In this document: in pieces, positions 50,588 through 59,312 of the stretch
How positions within the stretch are numbered: the stretch's first letter is position 1
How the letters are laid out: every line of letters starts with the position of its first letter
Assembly (NCBI GenBank): GCA_017551165.1
Contig: JAFZMO010000050.1
Coordinates: forward strand, 1 to 63,467
Length of the DNA: 63,467 nt
DNA from: Lachnospiraceae bacterium
GTDB lineage: Bacteria > Bacillota > Clostridia > Lachnospirales > Lachnospiraceae
Reading direction: 5' to 3'
The notes under the pieces: generated by a model
The model's input: only the letters and a program-made list of their open reading frames with translations
Database searches by the model: none
What the model was told of the DNA's origin: nothing
Position numbers and translations under genes: made by a program

Positions 50588-50987
50588 GATGAATTCCTCC
50601 CTGAATCAGATCGATTATGTGTTGTGTGACATCGTTGATGATCCCGTCCGCGCCGGTCACGAGGACGCGGCGGATGTCGTTCTGACGGAAAATGTGGTTG
50701 CCGTAATTCGTTTCCACGGCGATCGCACCGATATTGCGTTTCTCCCCTGTCAGCCTTGCGGCGAGCTCGTCGAGAAGAACGTCGTCCTTCGTCGAGAGTA
50801 TCAGCTCCACGCGTTCACAGATCAGGTCCTCCGGAAAGAAGGTTTCCTGCCCGGTCACGGTCGTTTTGCGCAGGAACCACTCGTCGGGGATCAACCCCTT
50901 GCGCTTCCAGCGGTAAAGCGAACCGTAGGAGATGTTGTAGCGTGCGAGCAGAGCCTTCTTGGAGATCAGGGACTGCTCATTGTCCAT
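50580..50987 (-). CDS. MerR-like DUF4004/YhbD-type regulator
   Basis: A 135-residue protein with an N-terminal winged-helix of MerR type: LISKKALLARYNISYGSLYRWKRKGLIPDEWF, split at about residues 7-38, then FFPEDLICERVELIL. It matches DUF4004 (YhbD) of Firmicutes. The C-terminal part (about 80-135) lacks ligand-binding cysteines. CGGAGG lies before the ATG. The promoter carries a 13-base palindrome in its spacer and two more copies downstream, which is where MerR-type proteins bind, so autoregulation is likely but inferred. Confidence 0.82.
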   Translation of the reverse strand: MDNEQSLISKKALLARYNISYGSLYRWKRKGLIPDEWFLRKTTVTGQETFFPEDLICERVELILSTKDDVLLDELAARLTGEKRNIGAIAVETNYGNHIFRQNDIRRVLVTGADGIINDVTQHIIDLIQGGIHHE

Positions 50988-51058
50988 AAAATACCTCCGT
51001 TGTAATTCGGAACACGGAACTTACGTCGGGACCGTTGCTCTGCAGTAGCGACAGCACC

Positions 51059-51111
51059 GTAACACTGTTCCGTAACACTGTTACACTCGCATTATAGCGT
51101 AACACTGTTAC
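51059..51111 (-). promoter_or_regulatory. Three GTAACACTGTTAC operator-like sites
   Basis: GTAACA-C-TGTTAC at 51099-51111 lies inside the promoter spacer; an identical copy is at 51072-51084, and a third with GTAACACTGTTCC at 51059-51071 abuts it. Site centres are 27 and 13 bases apart. Confidence 0.8.
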
Positions 51112-51119
51112 ACTGTCAA
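51091..51119 (-). promoter_or_regulatory. Promoter of the YhbD-bactofilin operon
   Basis: On the minus strand consensus TTGACA (51119-51114), 17-bp spacer, consensus TATAAT (51096-51091). A-tracts lie just upstream of the -35 box (51121-51155), like an UP element. Confidence 0.88.
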
Positions 51120-51230
51120 GAGCCTTTTTGAAAATTTTTCCGAGTTTCTTTTTTCTGCCATAAAAATGCTATGCAGCACCGTATCTAGGGTATACAATGA
51201 TCTGTGTGGGCATTGGGGAAGGAAGAGAAT

Positions 51231-52502
51231 ATGAGAACATTTTTCGAAAGAAAGAAACAGAGATTTCGAAGGCTCGCGGCAGCGGTGCTGTGCATCGCAA
51301 TGGCGGTCTCGCTGGCAGGCTGCGGCTCGGCGATGAAGGCGGCGGTCGCACTGGCGGAGCCGGCGAAGGGCGACGAATCTTCCGTAGAGAAGCGAAATGT
51401 CGACGACACGATCACGGAAGCGTATCGAAACTTCTCGATGGAGATGTTCCGGCGCGAACACGCGAAGGCCGGCAGTTCGATGACCGTCTCGCCGTTCTCC
51501 CTGATCTTTGCGCTCGGCATGGCGGCCAACGGGGCGTCCGGCACAGCGCTCGCGGAGATGGAGAGTGTGTTCGGGATGCCGCGAGACACCTTGAACGGCT
51601 ATCTGGCCACGCTCGTCGGGCTGTGGACGAAGGATCAGGGCTTGCAGATCGCTGATTCGGTCTGGCTCAACAACAAGGTTGCAGACAAGACGAAGAAGGC
51701 GTTTTTGGACATTTGCTCGAAGACGTATCGGGCGTCCGTGTTCCGGGCACCGTTCGATGAGACGACGATCACCGACGTCAACCGCTGGGTCAGCGACAAC
51801 ACGGGCGGCATGATCCCCGAGATGCTTCGGGAGCTGAAGGGCGACACGGATCTGCTGCTGATCAACGCCGTTTTGTTTGACAGGGACTGGAGCGATGAGT
51901 TCCGCCCGGAGGAGACGGAGAAAAATGCTCCGTTCTACGACGGGAACGGGAACAAGATCCGCGAGGTCGACCTCATGCATGAGGTGCAGGAGAACAGCTG
52001 GTACTACCAAGATGACCTGTGCACGGTCGCGGGCAAGCTGTACAAGGGCGGAGACTTCCGCTTCGTGGCGTTCCAGCCTCGGGAGGGTGTGAGCCTTGCG
52101 GACATGGTCGCGGCGATGAACGCGGACTATCTGAAGACCGCGCTTGACTATGGGAACCGGCGCAATGCGGAGGTGACGCTCGAGCTTCCGAAGTTCACAA
52201 CGGATTACCGGTGTGATTTAAACGAAGTGTTGCAGGATATGGGGATCCGGGAAGCGTTCTACGGCGGCCTGACCGAGATCACGGAGAAAACGGAGTTACG
52301 GATCGACGACGTGATGCAGCAGGTGCGCGTCGAGATGGATGAGAAGGGGACCCGCGCTGCGGCCACAACGGTCGTCGCGGTCACGGAGGCTGCGCTGCCG
52401 ATGGAGACGGAGAAGATCACGGTCCGCCTCGACCGGCCGTTTGTGTACATGATCGTCGCGGGCGCCAACGACATTCCGATCTTCATCGGAACGTATGAGT
52501 GA
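51231..52502 (+). CDS. Serpin lipoprotein 1
   Basis: A 423-residue serine protease inhibitor of the serpin family. Residues 1-25 form a lipoprotein signal with lipobox SLAGC. The serpin fold begins near 60 (AYRNFSMEMFRREHA), with MTVSPFSLIFALGMAANGASG and DSVWLNN. The hinge of the reactive loop is EKGTRAAATTVVAVTEA, with the small residues needed for loop insertion, so it should be inhibitory. Counting from the hinge places P1-P1' near Ala-Ala, which suits elastase-like targets. The family ending DRPFVYMIV...IFIGTYE is intact. First of three tandem paralogues; divergent from the yhbD operon, across whose operators its promoter may lie (TATACAAT at 51191). Confidence 0.9.
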   Translation: MRTFFERKKQRFRRLAAAVLCIAMAVSLAGCGSAMKAAVALAEPAKGDESSVEKRNVDDTITEAYRNFSMEMFRREHAKAGSSMTVSPFSLIFALGMAANGASGTALAEMESVFGMPRDTLNGYLATLVGLWTKDQGLQIADSVWLNNKVADKTKKAFLDICSKTYRASVFRAPFDETTITDVNRWVSDNTGGMIPEMLRELKGDTDLLLINAVLFDRDWSDEFRPEETEKNAPFYDGNGNKIREVDLMHEVQENSWYYQDDLCTVAGKLYKGGDFRFVAFQPREGVSLADMVAAMNADYLKTALDYGNRRNAEVTLELPKFTTDYRCDLNEVLQDMGIREAFYGGLTEITEKTELRIDDVMQQVRVEMDEKGTRAAATTVVAVTEAALPMETEKITVRLDRPFVYMIVAGANDIPIFIGTYE

Positions 52503-52527
52503 CGGAATTTGAAAAGGGGATAATCGG

Positions 52528-54030
52528 ATGGGAGATGATACTATGAAGGAGTCAAAATGGAAAAAGTGGATCATCGGCACGGTGATCGCGCTGTTTGTGA
52601 TCGCGCTGATCCCGATCCGGCAGACCATCAAGGACGGCGGATCGGTGGGGTACTCTGCGCTTTTGTATGATTACATCGACTACCATGGAATGAATGGCGA
52701 AGGTGTGGAAAACGGAAGGTCGGTCGAGTATATCAAAGTCGGAAAAGAGCTGTACATCCTCGGGTATTTGGTGTACGAGAACACCCACATCGAGACGATC
52801 GACGGGCCGGACCTTTTGGAATCGGATGCGCAGACACCGGACGGTCAGCCGCAGACCCCCGATGACGACGGTCCGACGGAGAGCACGCTGTTGACGGGAA
52901 CTTCCGGCACGACGCCGCAGACGAGCGCGATGGATGAGAAGATGCGCGCGGCGTATGCGGACTTTGCGTACAAACTGTTCGCGATGTGTGCAAAGGAGGA
53001 TGACAACAGTTTGGTGTCACCATTTTCCGTATACACGGCGCTTGCGATGCTCGCCAACGGCGCGGAGGGCGAGACGGCGGAGCAGATCCGGGCGCTGCTC
53101 GGGTTGACCGAGAGCGAGCGCAACGCCTACATGGCGGCGTGGATCGCTGCGCTAACGGGGCAGAGCGATATCGCATTCACCTGCGCGGACTCGCTGTGGG
53201 TGCAGGATCGCTACCAGAAGAAGGTGAAGAAGACGTTCCTCGACGCCTGCAGTGACAGCTTTAAGGCAGAGGTGTTCGCGGCGGCGATGGACGACGGTAC
53301 GGTCAAGGACATCAACGCCTGGGTGGAGAAGCATACGAAGGGCATGATCAAGGAGATCTTTGAGCCCGGCGACATTGATTCCGACGTTCTGATGGTGCTC
53401 ATCAACGCCATCACGTTTGACGGCAAATGGGCGATCTCGTTCCCGACCGAAAGCGTCGAGCAGAACGCCTTGTTTAACGGCGAGGACGGAAAGCACAAGA
53501 TCGTCGAGATGATGCACGGCGATGCGGACTCCGTGTATTTGGAAAATGACTACGTCTACGGCTGTACCAAGGCATACACGGGCGGCAAATTCCGCTACGT
53601 GGCGCTCCTGCCGAAGGAGGGCATGAGTCTGGACGAGGCGATCGCATCCCTGAACGGAACGACGGTCGACGCACTGTTTGCCGGCGCGATCTACGGGGAT
53701 GAGGTCAGCATCGCGCTCCCGAAGTACGAATGTGCGTACAGTAAGGAGCTGAAGGATGCGCTTCGCGCGCTGGGAATGGAGGATGCGTTCACGGCGAGAG
53801 CCGATTTTTCGAACATGTTCCCGACGGAGCCGTCCTATGTGGACCGCGTGATCCACAAGACGTACATGAGCCTGGACAGCGCAGGCACCAAGGCAGCGGC
53901 GGTCACGGCCGTTACCAACAGGAAACTGTCCGCTGCGATCGGAAAACGGTCGATCCGGTTTGACCGGCCGTTCATCTACATGATCGTGGACGAGAACAAC
54001 CTTCCGTTGTTCATCGGAACCTACGAGTAA
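52528..54030 (+). CDS. Membrane-anchored serpin 2 with an extra N-terminal domain
   Basis: A 500-residue serpin with a different front end. Residues 12-30 (KKWIIGTVIALFVIALIPI) are a membrane anchor, followed by IKDGGSVGYSALLYDYIDYH and ELYILGYLVYENTHIE. This resembles a small KDGG-type membrane protein domain common in Firmicutes, with no known function. A Pro/Thr-rich linker (about 92-132) leads to the serpin domain (LVSPFSVYTALAMLANGAEG, ADSLWVQD, KWAISFP). The hinge is SAGTKAAAVTAVTNRK, with P1 near Lys-Leu and P1' Ser, so its target should differ from serpin 1. ATG 52528 (after AAGGGG) or 52543 may be used. Only 25 bases after serpin 1. Confidence 0.9.
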   Translation: MGDDTMKESKWKKWIIGTVIALFVIALIPIRQTIKDGGSVGYSALLYDYIDYHGMNGEGVENGRSVEYIKVGKELYILGYLVYENTHIETIDGPDLLESDAQTPDGQPQTPDDDGPTESTLLTGTSGTTPQTSAMDEKMRAAYADFAYKLFAMCAKEDDNSLVSPFSVYTALAMLANGAEGETAEQIRALLGLTESERNAYMAAWIAALTGQSDIAFTCADSLWVQDRYQKKVKKTFLDACSDSFKAEVFAAAMDDGTVKDINAWVEKHTKGMIKEIFEPGDIDSDVLMVLINAITFDGKWAISFPTESVEQNALFNGEDGKHKIVEMMHGDADSVYLENDYVYGCTKAYTGGKFRYVALLPKEGMSLDEAIASLNGTTVDALFAGAIYGDEVSIALPKYECAYSKELKDALRALGMEDAFTARADFSNMFPTEPSYVDRVIHKTYMSLDSAGTKAAAVTAVTNRKLSAAIGKRSIRFDRPFIYMIVDENNLPLFIGTYE

Positions 54031-54051
54031 GGGAGAAAGGAAGTAAAGACA

Positions 54052-55419
54052 ATGAGAAGAGCAACAATACGTAAAATGATCGCGCTTTTGTGCGCGTTGA
54101 TCCTGACCGTGAGCTGTATGGCCTGCGGCTCGAAGACGGAGAGCCGGGAGAACAAGTCGCAGCCCGGCAAGGAGACGGCGGACCCGACCAAGACGGCGGA
54201 TCCGACCAAAGCGGCGGACCCTACCAAGGCAGCGGACCCGACGGGCACGCCCGGCGGAAGCTCGACGGAACTGACCGCTTCGTCCGGTGCGCCGGCAGCG
54301 AAGAAGTCGATGGACGATGTGATGCGCGAGGCGTATGAGAAGTTCGCCTATGACCTGCTCAACAAAATGAAGCCCGGCGAAACACGCATGATCTCGCCGT
54401 TTTCCGTATACACGGCGCTCGCGATGCTGGCGAACGGCGCGGACGGGAACACCCTCACGCAGATCAACGACATGCTCGGGCTCACGAACGAAGAGCGCAA
54501 CGCCTACATGGCGGGGTGGATCGAGGAGCTGACCAGGGAAGTTGAGGACGGCGCCGCGTTCACGAACGCAGACTCCGTGTGGATCAAGGATGCGCTTGCG
54601 AACAACGTTCCTGCGGAGTTCCTTGCAACCTGCGCGAACTCCTACAAGGCAGCGGTGTTCAAGGCAGCGATGGACACGGGATCGATCGCCGACATCAACC
54701 GCTGGGTTGCCGTCAACACGAAGGACATGATCAAGAAGATCATCGACGATCTTCCGCAGAATTGCTCGATGGTATTGGTAAATGCGATCTCGCTGGAAGC
54801 CAAGTGGATGAATCCCTTTGAGACGGAGCAGATCCGCAAGGACTACGATTTTACGAGAGAGGACGGCACCGTCAAGAAGGTGGACATGATGATGGGCGAG
54901 GCCGACGGCAGATACCTCGAGAATGACCTCGCGACCGGCTTTGTGAAGAGCTACAAGGGCGGACAGTTCCAGTACATCGCACTTCTGCCGAAGGAGGGCG
55001 TGAGCGTGGAGCAGCTGGTGGCTTCCCTGAAGCCCGGCACCCTCGAGGAGCTGCGTGCGAACGCCAAGCACGGCGATGTGTACATCGGCATGCCGCGCTA
55101 CGAGGAGGAGTACAGCGTATCGCTTTCCGAGTCGCTGCAGGCGCTCGGCATGAAGGACGCGTTCGACCGCAACAACTCGAACTTCGACCGCATGATCACC
55201 GGCGTGGACGGCCCGACCTATATCACCGACGTGCTCCACAAGACGTACATCAGCGTGGACAACGAGGGCACGAGAGCGGCAGCCGTGACGGCGATCCTGG
55301 TTGCCACGGACGCCTGTGCGGAGCCTTCCCCTTCGTACCGCGTCGTGTTGGATCGTCCCTTCGTGTACATGATCACGGATTCCGAGGGACTTCCGATCTT
55401 CATCGGTACGTACGAGTAA
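54052..55419 (+). CDS. Serpin lipoprotein 3
   Basis: A 455-residue serpin. The N-terminus (RKMIALLCALILTVSCMACG) is a lipoprotein signal with Cys near 25. A linker with repeated ADPTK units (about 43-68) spaces the domain from the membrane. The serpin core has MISPFSVYTALAMLANGADG, ADSVWIKD and NAISLEAKWM. The hinge is NEGTRAAAVTAILVATDA, with P1 near Asp-Ala-Cys; that loop differs from both neighbours. Ending DRPFVYMIT...IFIGTYE. AAAGGAAG precedes the ATG. It lies 21 bases after serpin 2 and ends before a strong terminator, so the three form one operon. Confidence 0.92.
   Translation: MRRATIRKMIALLCALILTVSCMACGSKTESRENKSQPGKETADPTKTADPTKAADPTKAADPTGTPGGSSTELTASSGAPAAKKSMDDVMREAYEKFAYDLLNKMKPGETRMISPFSVYTALAMLANGADGNTLTQINDMLGLTNEERNAYMAGWIEELTREVEDGAAFTNADSVWIKDALANNVPAEFLATCANSYKAAVFKAAMDTGSIADINRWVAVNTKDMIKKIIDDLPQNCSMVLVNAISLEAKWMNPFETEQIRKDYDFTREDGTVKKVDMMMGEADGRYLENDLATGFVKSYKGGQFQYIALLPKEGVSVEQLVASLKPGTLEELRANAKHGDVYIGMPRYEEEYSVSLSESLQALGMKDAFDRNNSNFDRMITGVDGPTYITDVLHKTYISVDNEGTRAAAVTAILVATDACAEPSPSYRVVLDRPFVYMITDSEGLPIFIGTYE
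54176..54250 (+). repeat. In-frame ADPTK-coding repeat in serpin 3
   Basis: GCGGACCCGACCAAG-like 18-bp units recur about four times and encode the ADPTK(T/A) linker. Likely a length-variable spacer. Confidence 0.75.
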
Positions 55420-55458
55420 ATGACTGTAAGTATATGCGCAATATAGCTGACCGAACAG

Positions 55459-55503
55459 CGGTCGGGCAGACGGTGGAAACCGCCTGCCCGATCGTTGTTT
55501 TTC
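55459..55503 (+). terminator. Serpin operon terminator
   Basis: CGGTCGGGCAGACGGT pairs with CCGCCTGCCCGATCG (mismatches near the loop) over GGAAA, followed by TTGTTTTTCC. Confidence 0.88.
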
Positions 55504-55571
55504 CTTGCAAAATCCGACGTTTTGTATTAACATAATGCTGTGAAATTATGCACTGGGGAGTGTGGTCCGGA

Positions 55572-56420
55572 ATGGATGACAAAAGACGGACAATCGAAGT
55601 GTTTCGGCGGATCGGCCTGCTGTGTCTGGCGGTGTTGTTCCTGACGGCGTGCAGCCGCGGGAAGAACGGGACGCAGACGGCGGTGAGCGCGACGCCGAGC
55701 GCGAGTGTGACGACGGCGCTGCCGGGCGACGAGGACGATACCGAGCCTGCGCTGCGGCCGGAGGCGCAGTCCGTGTACCAGCTGCAGAAGCCGGCGCAGG
55801 GAGAGCTGTGCGCGGAGATCGTCGTGGAGGGCTACGGCTCCATCTTCGTGCGGCTTTTCACCGATGACGCCCGCAAGGCGGTAGAGAACTTTAAGACGCT
55901 CGCGGAGAACGGCTCCTACGACAACATCCGGATCAACCGCGTGGTTGCGGATTACTTCTTCGAGGCCGGCGACAAGGAAGGCTACGGCATGAGCGGCAAG
56001 AGCATCTACGGCGGAGGATTTGCCGACGAGATCTCGGAGCGATTGCAGCCGATCCGGGGAGCACTGTGCATGGCCAATCTCGGCGAGGAGTCGACGAACA
56101 CGAACCAGTTCTTCTTCGTACAGACGAAGGCACCGATCGTGCGGGCCCTGAAGGATCCGCTCGACAACCGCTACCACATGACCGTGGAGGAGTACCTCAA
56201 GGAGGCGTACAACACGGACATCACGGCGGAGCAGCTGGCGCTGTATGAGACCTACGGCGGAGCGCCGTGGCTGTACGGGCACAACACCGTGTTCGGGCAG
56301 ATCTACGAGGGCTACGAGGTGATGGACGCGATCATGGAGGTGAAGGTGACGTCGAAGCTTCGGCCGAACCCGGCCATCACGATCTCGGGCATCCGCGTGT
56401 TCCACTACGGCGAGAAATAA
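55572..56420 (+). CDS. Cyclophilin-type peptidyl-prolyl isomerase lipoprotein
   Basis: A 282-residue exported protein-folding enzyme. A lipoprotein signal (LLCLAVLFLTAC, Cys near 27) is followed by a Thr/Ser linker and a cyclophilin domain: VRLFTDDARKAVENFKTLAENGSYDNIRINRVV, split near 95-128, GGGFADEISERL, GALCMANLGEESTNTNQFFFV, and FGQIYEGYEVMD. The catalytic Arg of the FHR motif appears as NRV, so activity may be altered. ATG 55572 has GGGGAG eleven bases upstream; ATG 55548 is an alternative. It follows the serpin operon, and could help fold exported proteins. Confidence 0.88.
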   Translation: MDDKRRTIEVFRRIGLLCLAVLFLTACSRGKNGTQTAVSATPSASVTTALPGDEDDTEPALRPEAQSVYQLQKPAQGELCAEIVVEGYGSIFVRLFTDDARKAVENFKTLAENGSYDNIRINRVVADYFFEAGDKEGYGMSGKSIYGGGFADEISERLQPIRGALCMANLGEESTNTNQFFFVQTKAPIVRALKDPLDNRYHMTVEEYLKEAYNTDITAEQLALYETYGGAPWLYGHNTVFGQIYEGYEVMDAIMEVKVTSKLRPNPAITISGIRVFHYGEK

Positions 56421-56526
56421 CATTTTCCAAGAGTACCTTCACAGAACAAACATACACCTGTGATAGAATAAAGAATCCCGGCGAAGCCGGAGACGGCGCA
56501 CGGACGCTGAAAGAGAGGTAAGCGCA

Positions 56527-57201
56527 ATGGAAGAGATCACGGTATTGGTAGTCGACGACGAGGCGCGCATGCGCAAGCTGGTCTGCGACTTTTTGCAGAA
56601 GAAGGGATATCACTATGTCGAGGCGGAGGACGGCGAGGAGGCCGTCGAGCGCTTCTTTGAGAGAAAGGACATCGATCTGATCATCCTCGATGTCATGATG
56701 CCCAAGATGGACGGTTGGGCAGTGTGTAAGGAGATCCGGCAGTACTCGAAGGTGCCGATCATCATGCTCACGGCGCGCTCGGAGGAGCGCGATGAGCTGC
56801 TCGGGTTCAAGCTCGGCGTGGACGAGTACATCAGCAAGCCGTTCAGCCCGAAGATCCTGATGGCGCGCGTGGACGCGATCCTGCGTCGCACCGGCCAGGA
56901 GGACGAGACGCTCTCCGTCGGCGAGATCGTCATCGACAAGAAGGCGCATCTCGTGACGATCGACGGTGAGACAGTTGACCTGAGCGTCAAGGAGTTCGAG
57001 CTGCTGAGCTATTTCGTGGAGAACCGCGGCGTCGCGCTGTCCCGCGAGAAGATCCTCAACAACGTGTGGAATTACGACTATTACGGAGACGCCAGAACCA
57101 TCGACACGCACGTCAAGAAGCTGCGCAGCAAGATGGGGGCCAAGGGCGATTACATCAAGACCATCTGGGGCATGGGATACAAGTTCGAGCCCGAGGCTTG
57201 A
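56527..57201 (+). CDS. OmpR/PhoB-family response regulator
   Basis: A 224-residue two-component regulator. The receiver domain has acidic pocket VDDEAR, phospho-Asp in LIILDVMMP (near 55), Thr in MLTARS and Lys in ISKPFSP. The C-terminal winged helix (about 128-224) has VKEFELLSYFVENRGVALSR and DTHVKKLRSKMG. AGAGAGGTAA precedes the ATG. It is followed 17 bases on by its sensor kinase. Targets unknown. Confidence 0.94.
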   Translation: MEEITVLVVDDEARMRKLVCDFLQKKGYHYVEAEDGEEAVERFFERKDIDLIILDVMMPKMDGWAVCKEIRQYSKVPIIMLTARSEERDELLGFKLGVDEYISKPFSPKILMARVDAILRRTGQEDETLSVGEIVIDKKAHLVTIDGETVDLSVKEFELLSYFVENRGVALSREKILNNVWNYDYYGDARTIDTHVKKLRSKMGAKGDYIKTIWGMGYKFEPEA

Positions 57202-57218
57202 TCGCGGGGTAGGAGTGC

Positions 57219-58703
57219 ATGAAGGGTATTTCGTTTCGTTCGAAAATGATGATCGCGTTCGCGCTGCTGATCGCCGTCAGCCTCTTCGGCATGTGGCTGT
57301 TGTTCCGCGTGCTGATCGATGACCTGACGTTTGACCGGAAGATCCAGGAGATCGAGAAGTGCTACGAAGAGCTCAACGACATCATGAAGGACAAGGATAA
57401 GGTCGAGCGCGAGGAGAAGAACCAGATTACGGTCCGGATCGGACAGCAGTACAAGATCTTCATCTATGACGGCCTGACTAAGACGAACTACAACACGAGT
57501 ACGGACTCCTGGTATCTGGAACCGATGCTCCGGTACACGGGCTACAGCAAGAAAAACGAGGTGAAGGAGCTTCGAAAGAAGGCAAACTACACCGTTTATC
57601 AGAATATTGACGGCTCGACAAACCTGTCGAGCATCGACCTGTACGGATCGCTGAACAACGGCTTCACCGTCATGATCCGTGCGAGCTACATGCAGCTGGA
57701 GAGCGACAACCGCTACATCACGAACCGTCTGCTTGTCGTGGGCGGCATCGTGCTTCTGGTGGCGATGACCCTCTCGGTGATCATCAGCCGAACGGTTACC
57801 AAGCCGATCCGGCAGATGTCCGGCGTCGCGGAGCGCATGGCGGGACTCGATTTCGAGGCGCGCTGTGAGGAGAACCGCAACGATGAGATCGGCGTGCTGG
57901 CAGGCTCCCTGAACCGGCTGTCCGAGCGACTGCAGTCGACCATCGGTGAGCTGAAGAACGCCAACAGCGAGCTGCAGCGAGACCTCGAATACCGTGAACA
58001 GCTCGACGAGATGCGGTCGGATTTTATCGCGAACGTGTCGCATGAGCTGAAGACGCCGATCGCCCTGATCCAGGGCTACTCGGAGGGCCTTGCGGAAAAT
58101 ATCAACGACGACGTGGAGAGCCGCGAATACTACTGCAGCGTCATCTCGGACGAGGCGGACAAGATGAACCGCATGGTACAGAAGCTGCTGACACTGAACC
58201 AGCTGGAGTTCGGCGGCAACCAGGTGGAGTACTCCCGGTTTGACATCGTTGAACTGATCACGAACGTGCTCCACTCGACCGAGCTGCTGCGCACGCAGAA
58301 GGAGATCACCCTGCACTGGCATGAGACGGAGCCGGTGTTCGTGTGGGCGGATGAGTACATGATCAGCGAGGTCGTGACCAACTACGTGAACAACGCGATG
58401 AACCACGCGACGAAGACGAAGGAGATCGCGGTGTCGCTGGAGAAGACGGAGGATTCGATCCGCGTCAGTGTCTACAACACGGGCGAGCCGATCCCCGAGA
58501 GCGAGATCGACAAGATCTGGACGAAGTTCTACAAGGTGGACAAGGCGCGCAGCCGCGCTTACGGCGGCAGTGGCATCGGACTTTCCATCGTGAAGGCCGT
58601 CATGGATCGACACCACCGCAAATACGGCGTGGTAAACCATGAAAACGGCGTGGAGTTCTGGTTCGAGCTGGAACCCGCGGAAACGGAGAATACAGAAGTA
58701 TGA
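57219..58703 (+). CDS. Sensor histidine kinase
   Basis: A 494-residue membrane kinase, partner of the upstream regulator. Two membrane helices (about 11-31 and 168-187) frame an extracytoplasmic sensor of about 135 residues. A HAMP domain (TVTKPIRQMSGVAERMAGLDF), a coiled coil, then DHp with NVSHELKTPIALIQGYSEG and the ATPase domain: N box NYVNNAMNH, G1 VYNTGEPIP, F box KFYKVDKARS, G2 GGSGIGLSIV. Its arrangement resembles VanS/PhoR-type kinases, but the signal is unknown. It overlaps hisH by four bases (ATGA), which couples the two. Confidence 0.93.
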   Translation: MKGISFRSKMMIAFALLIAVSLFGMWLLFRVLIDDLTFDRKIQEIEKCYEELNDIMKDKDKVEREEKNQITVRIGQQYKIFIYDGLTKTNYNTSTDSWYLEPMLRYTGYSKKNEVKELRKKANYTVYQNIDGSTNLSSIDLYGSLNNGFTVMIRASYMQLESDNRYITNRLLVVGGIVLLVAMTLSVIISRTVTKPIRQMSGVAERMAGLDFEARCEENRNDEIGVLAGSLNRLSERLQSTIGELKNANSELQRDLEYREQLDEMRSDFIANVSHELKTPIALIQGYSEGLAENINDDVESREYYCSVISDEADKMNRMVQKLLTLNQLEFGGNQVEYSRFDIVELITNVLHSTELLRTQKEITLHWHETEPVFVWADEYMISEVVTNYVNNAMNHATKTKEIAVSLEKTEDSIRVSVYNTGEPIPESEIDKIWTKFYKVDKARSRAYGGSGIGLSIVKAVMDRHHRKYGVVNHENGVEFWFELEPAETENTEV

Positions 58704-59302
58704 TAGCGATCATTGACTACGATGCAGGCAACATCAAGAGCGTGCAGAACGCACTTCTTTCGCTTGGCATCGACAACACGGTGACATCGGATCCCGAGGT
58801 GATCCGCAAGGCGGACCGCGTGATCCTGCCCGGCGTCGGTGCGTTCGGCGATGCGATGCGAAAACTGGAGGAGAGAAACCTCGTCGAGGTGATCCGCGAG
58901 GTCGCGCAGGAGAAGCCCTTCCTAGGCATCTGCCTCGGACTTCAGCTGATGTTTGACTCGAGCGAGGAAGCGCCGGGAGTCAAGGGACTCTCGCTTCTCC
59001 CGGGCAGGATCGTCCGCATCCCCGAGGGCGGCGGACGGAAGATCCCGCACATCGGCTGGAACGACCTTCGCCTGCCGAAGCCGTCGAAGTTGTTTTACGG
59101 CATCCCCGAGGAGAGCTACGTGTACTTCGTGCACTCGTACTACCTCGAGGCGGAGAACGCAGCGGACGTTGCGGCGACGACCGAGTACGGCGTGACGATC
59201 CACGCGGCGGTCGAGCACGACAACATCTGCGCATGCCAGTTCCACCCGGAGAAGAGCGGTGATATCGGCATGCAGATCTTAACGAATTTTGCGACGATGT
59301 AG
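58700..59302 (+). CDS. hisH: Imidazole glycerol phosphate synthase glutaminase subunit
   Basis: A 200-residue class I glutamine amidotransferase that feeds ammonia to HisF in histidine synthesis. The nucleophile Cys is in LGICLGLQ (near 76) with His and Glu in CQFHPEKSG (near 182-186). [14 protein letters not shown] opens the protein, as in the family. The start overlaps the kinase stop. HisF follows 10 bases on. No other his genes are in the window. Confidence 0.94.
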   Translation: MIAIIDYDAGNIKSVQNALLSLGIDNTVTSDPEVIRKADRVILPGVGAFGDAMRKLEERNLVEVIREVAQEKPFLGICLGLQLMFDSSEEAPGVKGLSLLPGRIVRIPEGGGRKIPHIGWNDLRLPKPSKLFYGIPEESYVYFVHSYYLEAENAADVAATTEYGVTIHAAVEHDNICACQFHPEKSGDIGMQILTNFATM

Positions 59303-59312
59303 GAGCGAAGCG

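Noticed and set aside
53152-55533. A 793-codon frame opposite serpins 2 and 3
   Set aside because: It crosses two genuine genes and the terminator and shows His/Arg/Val shadow composition.
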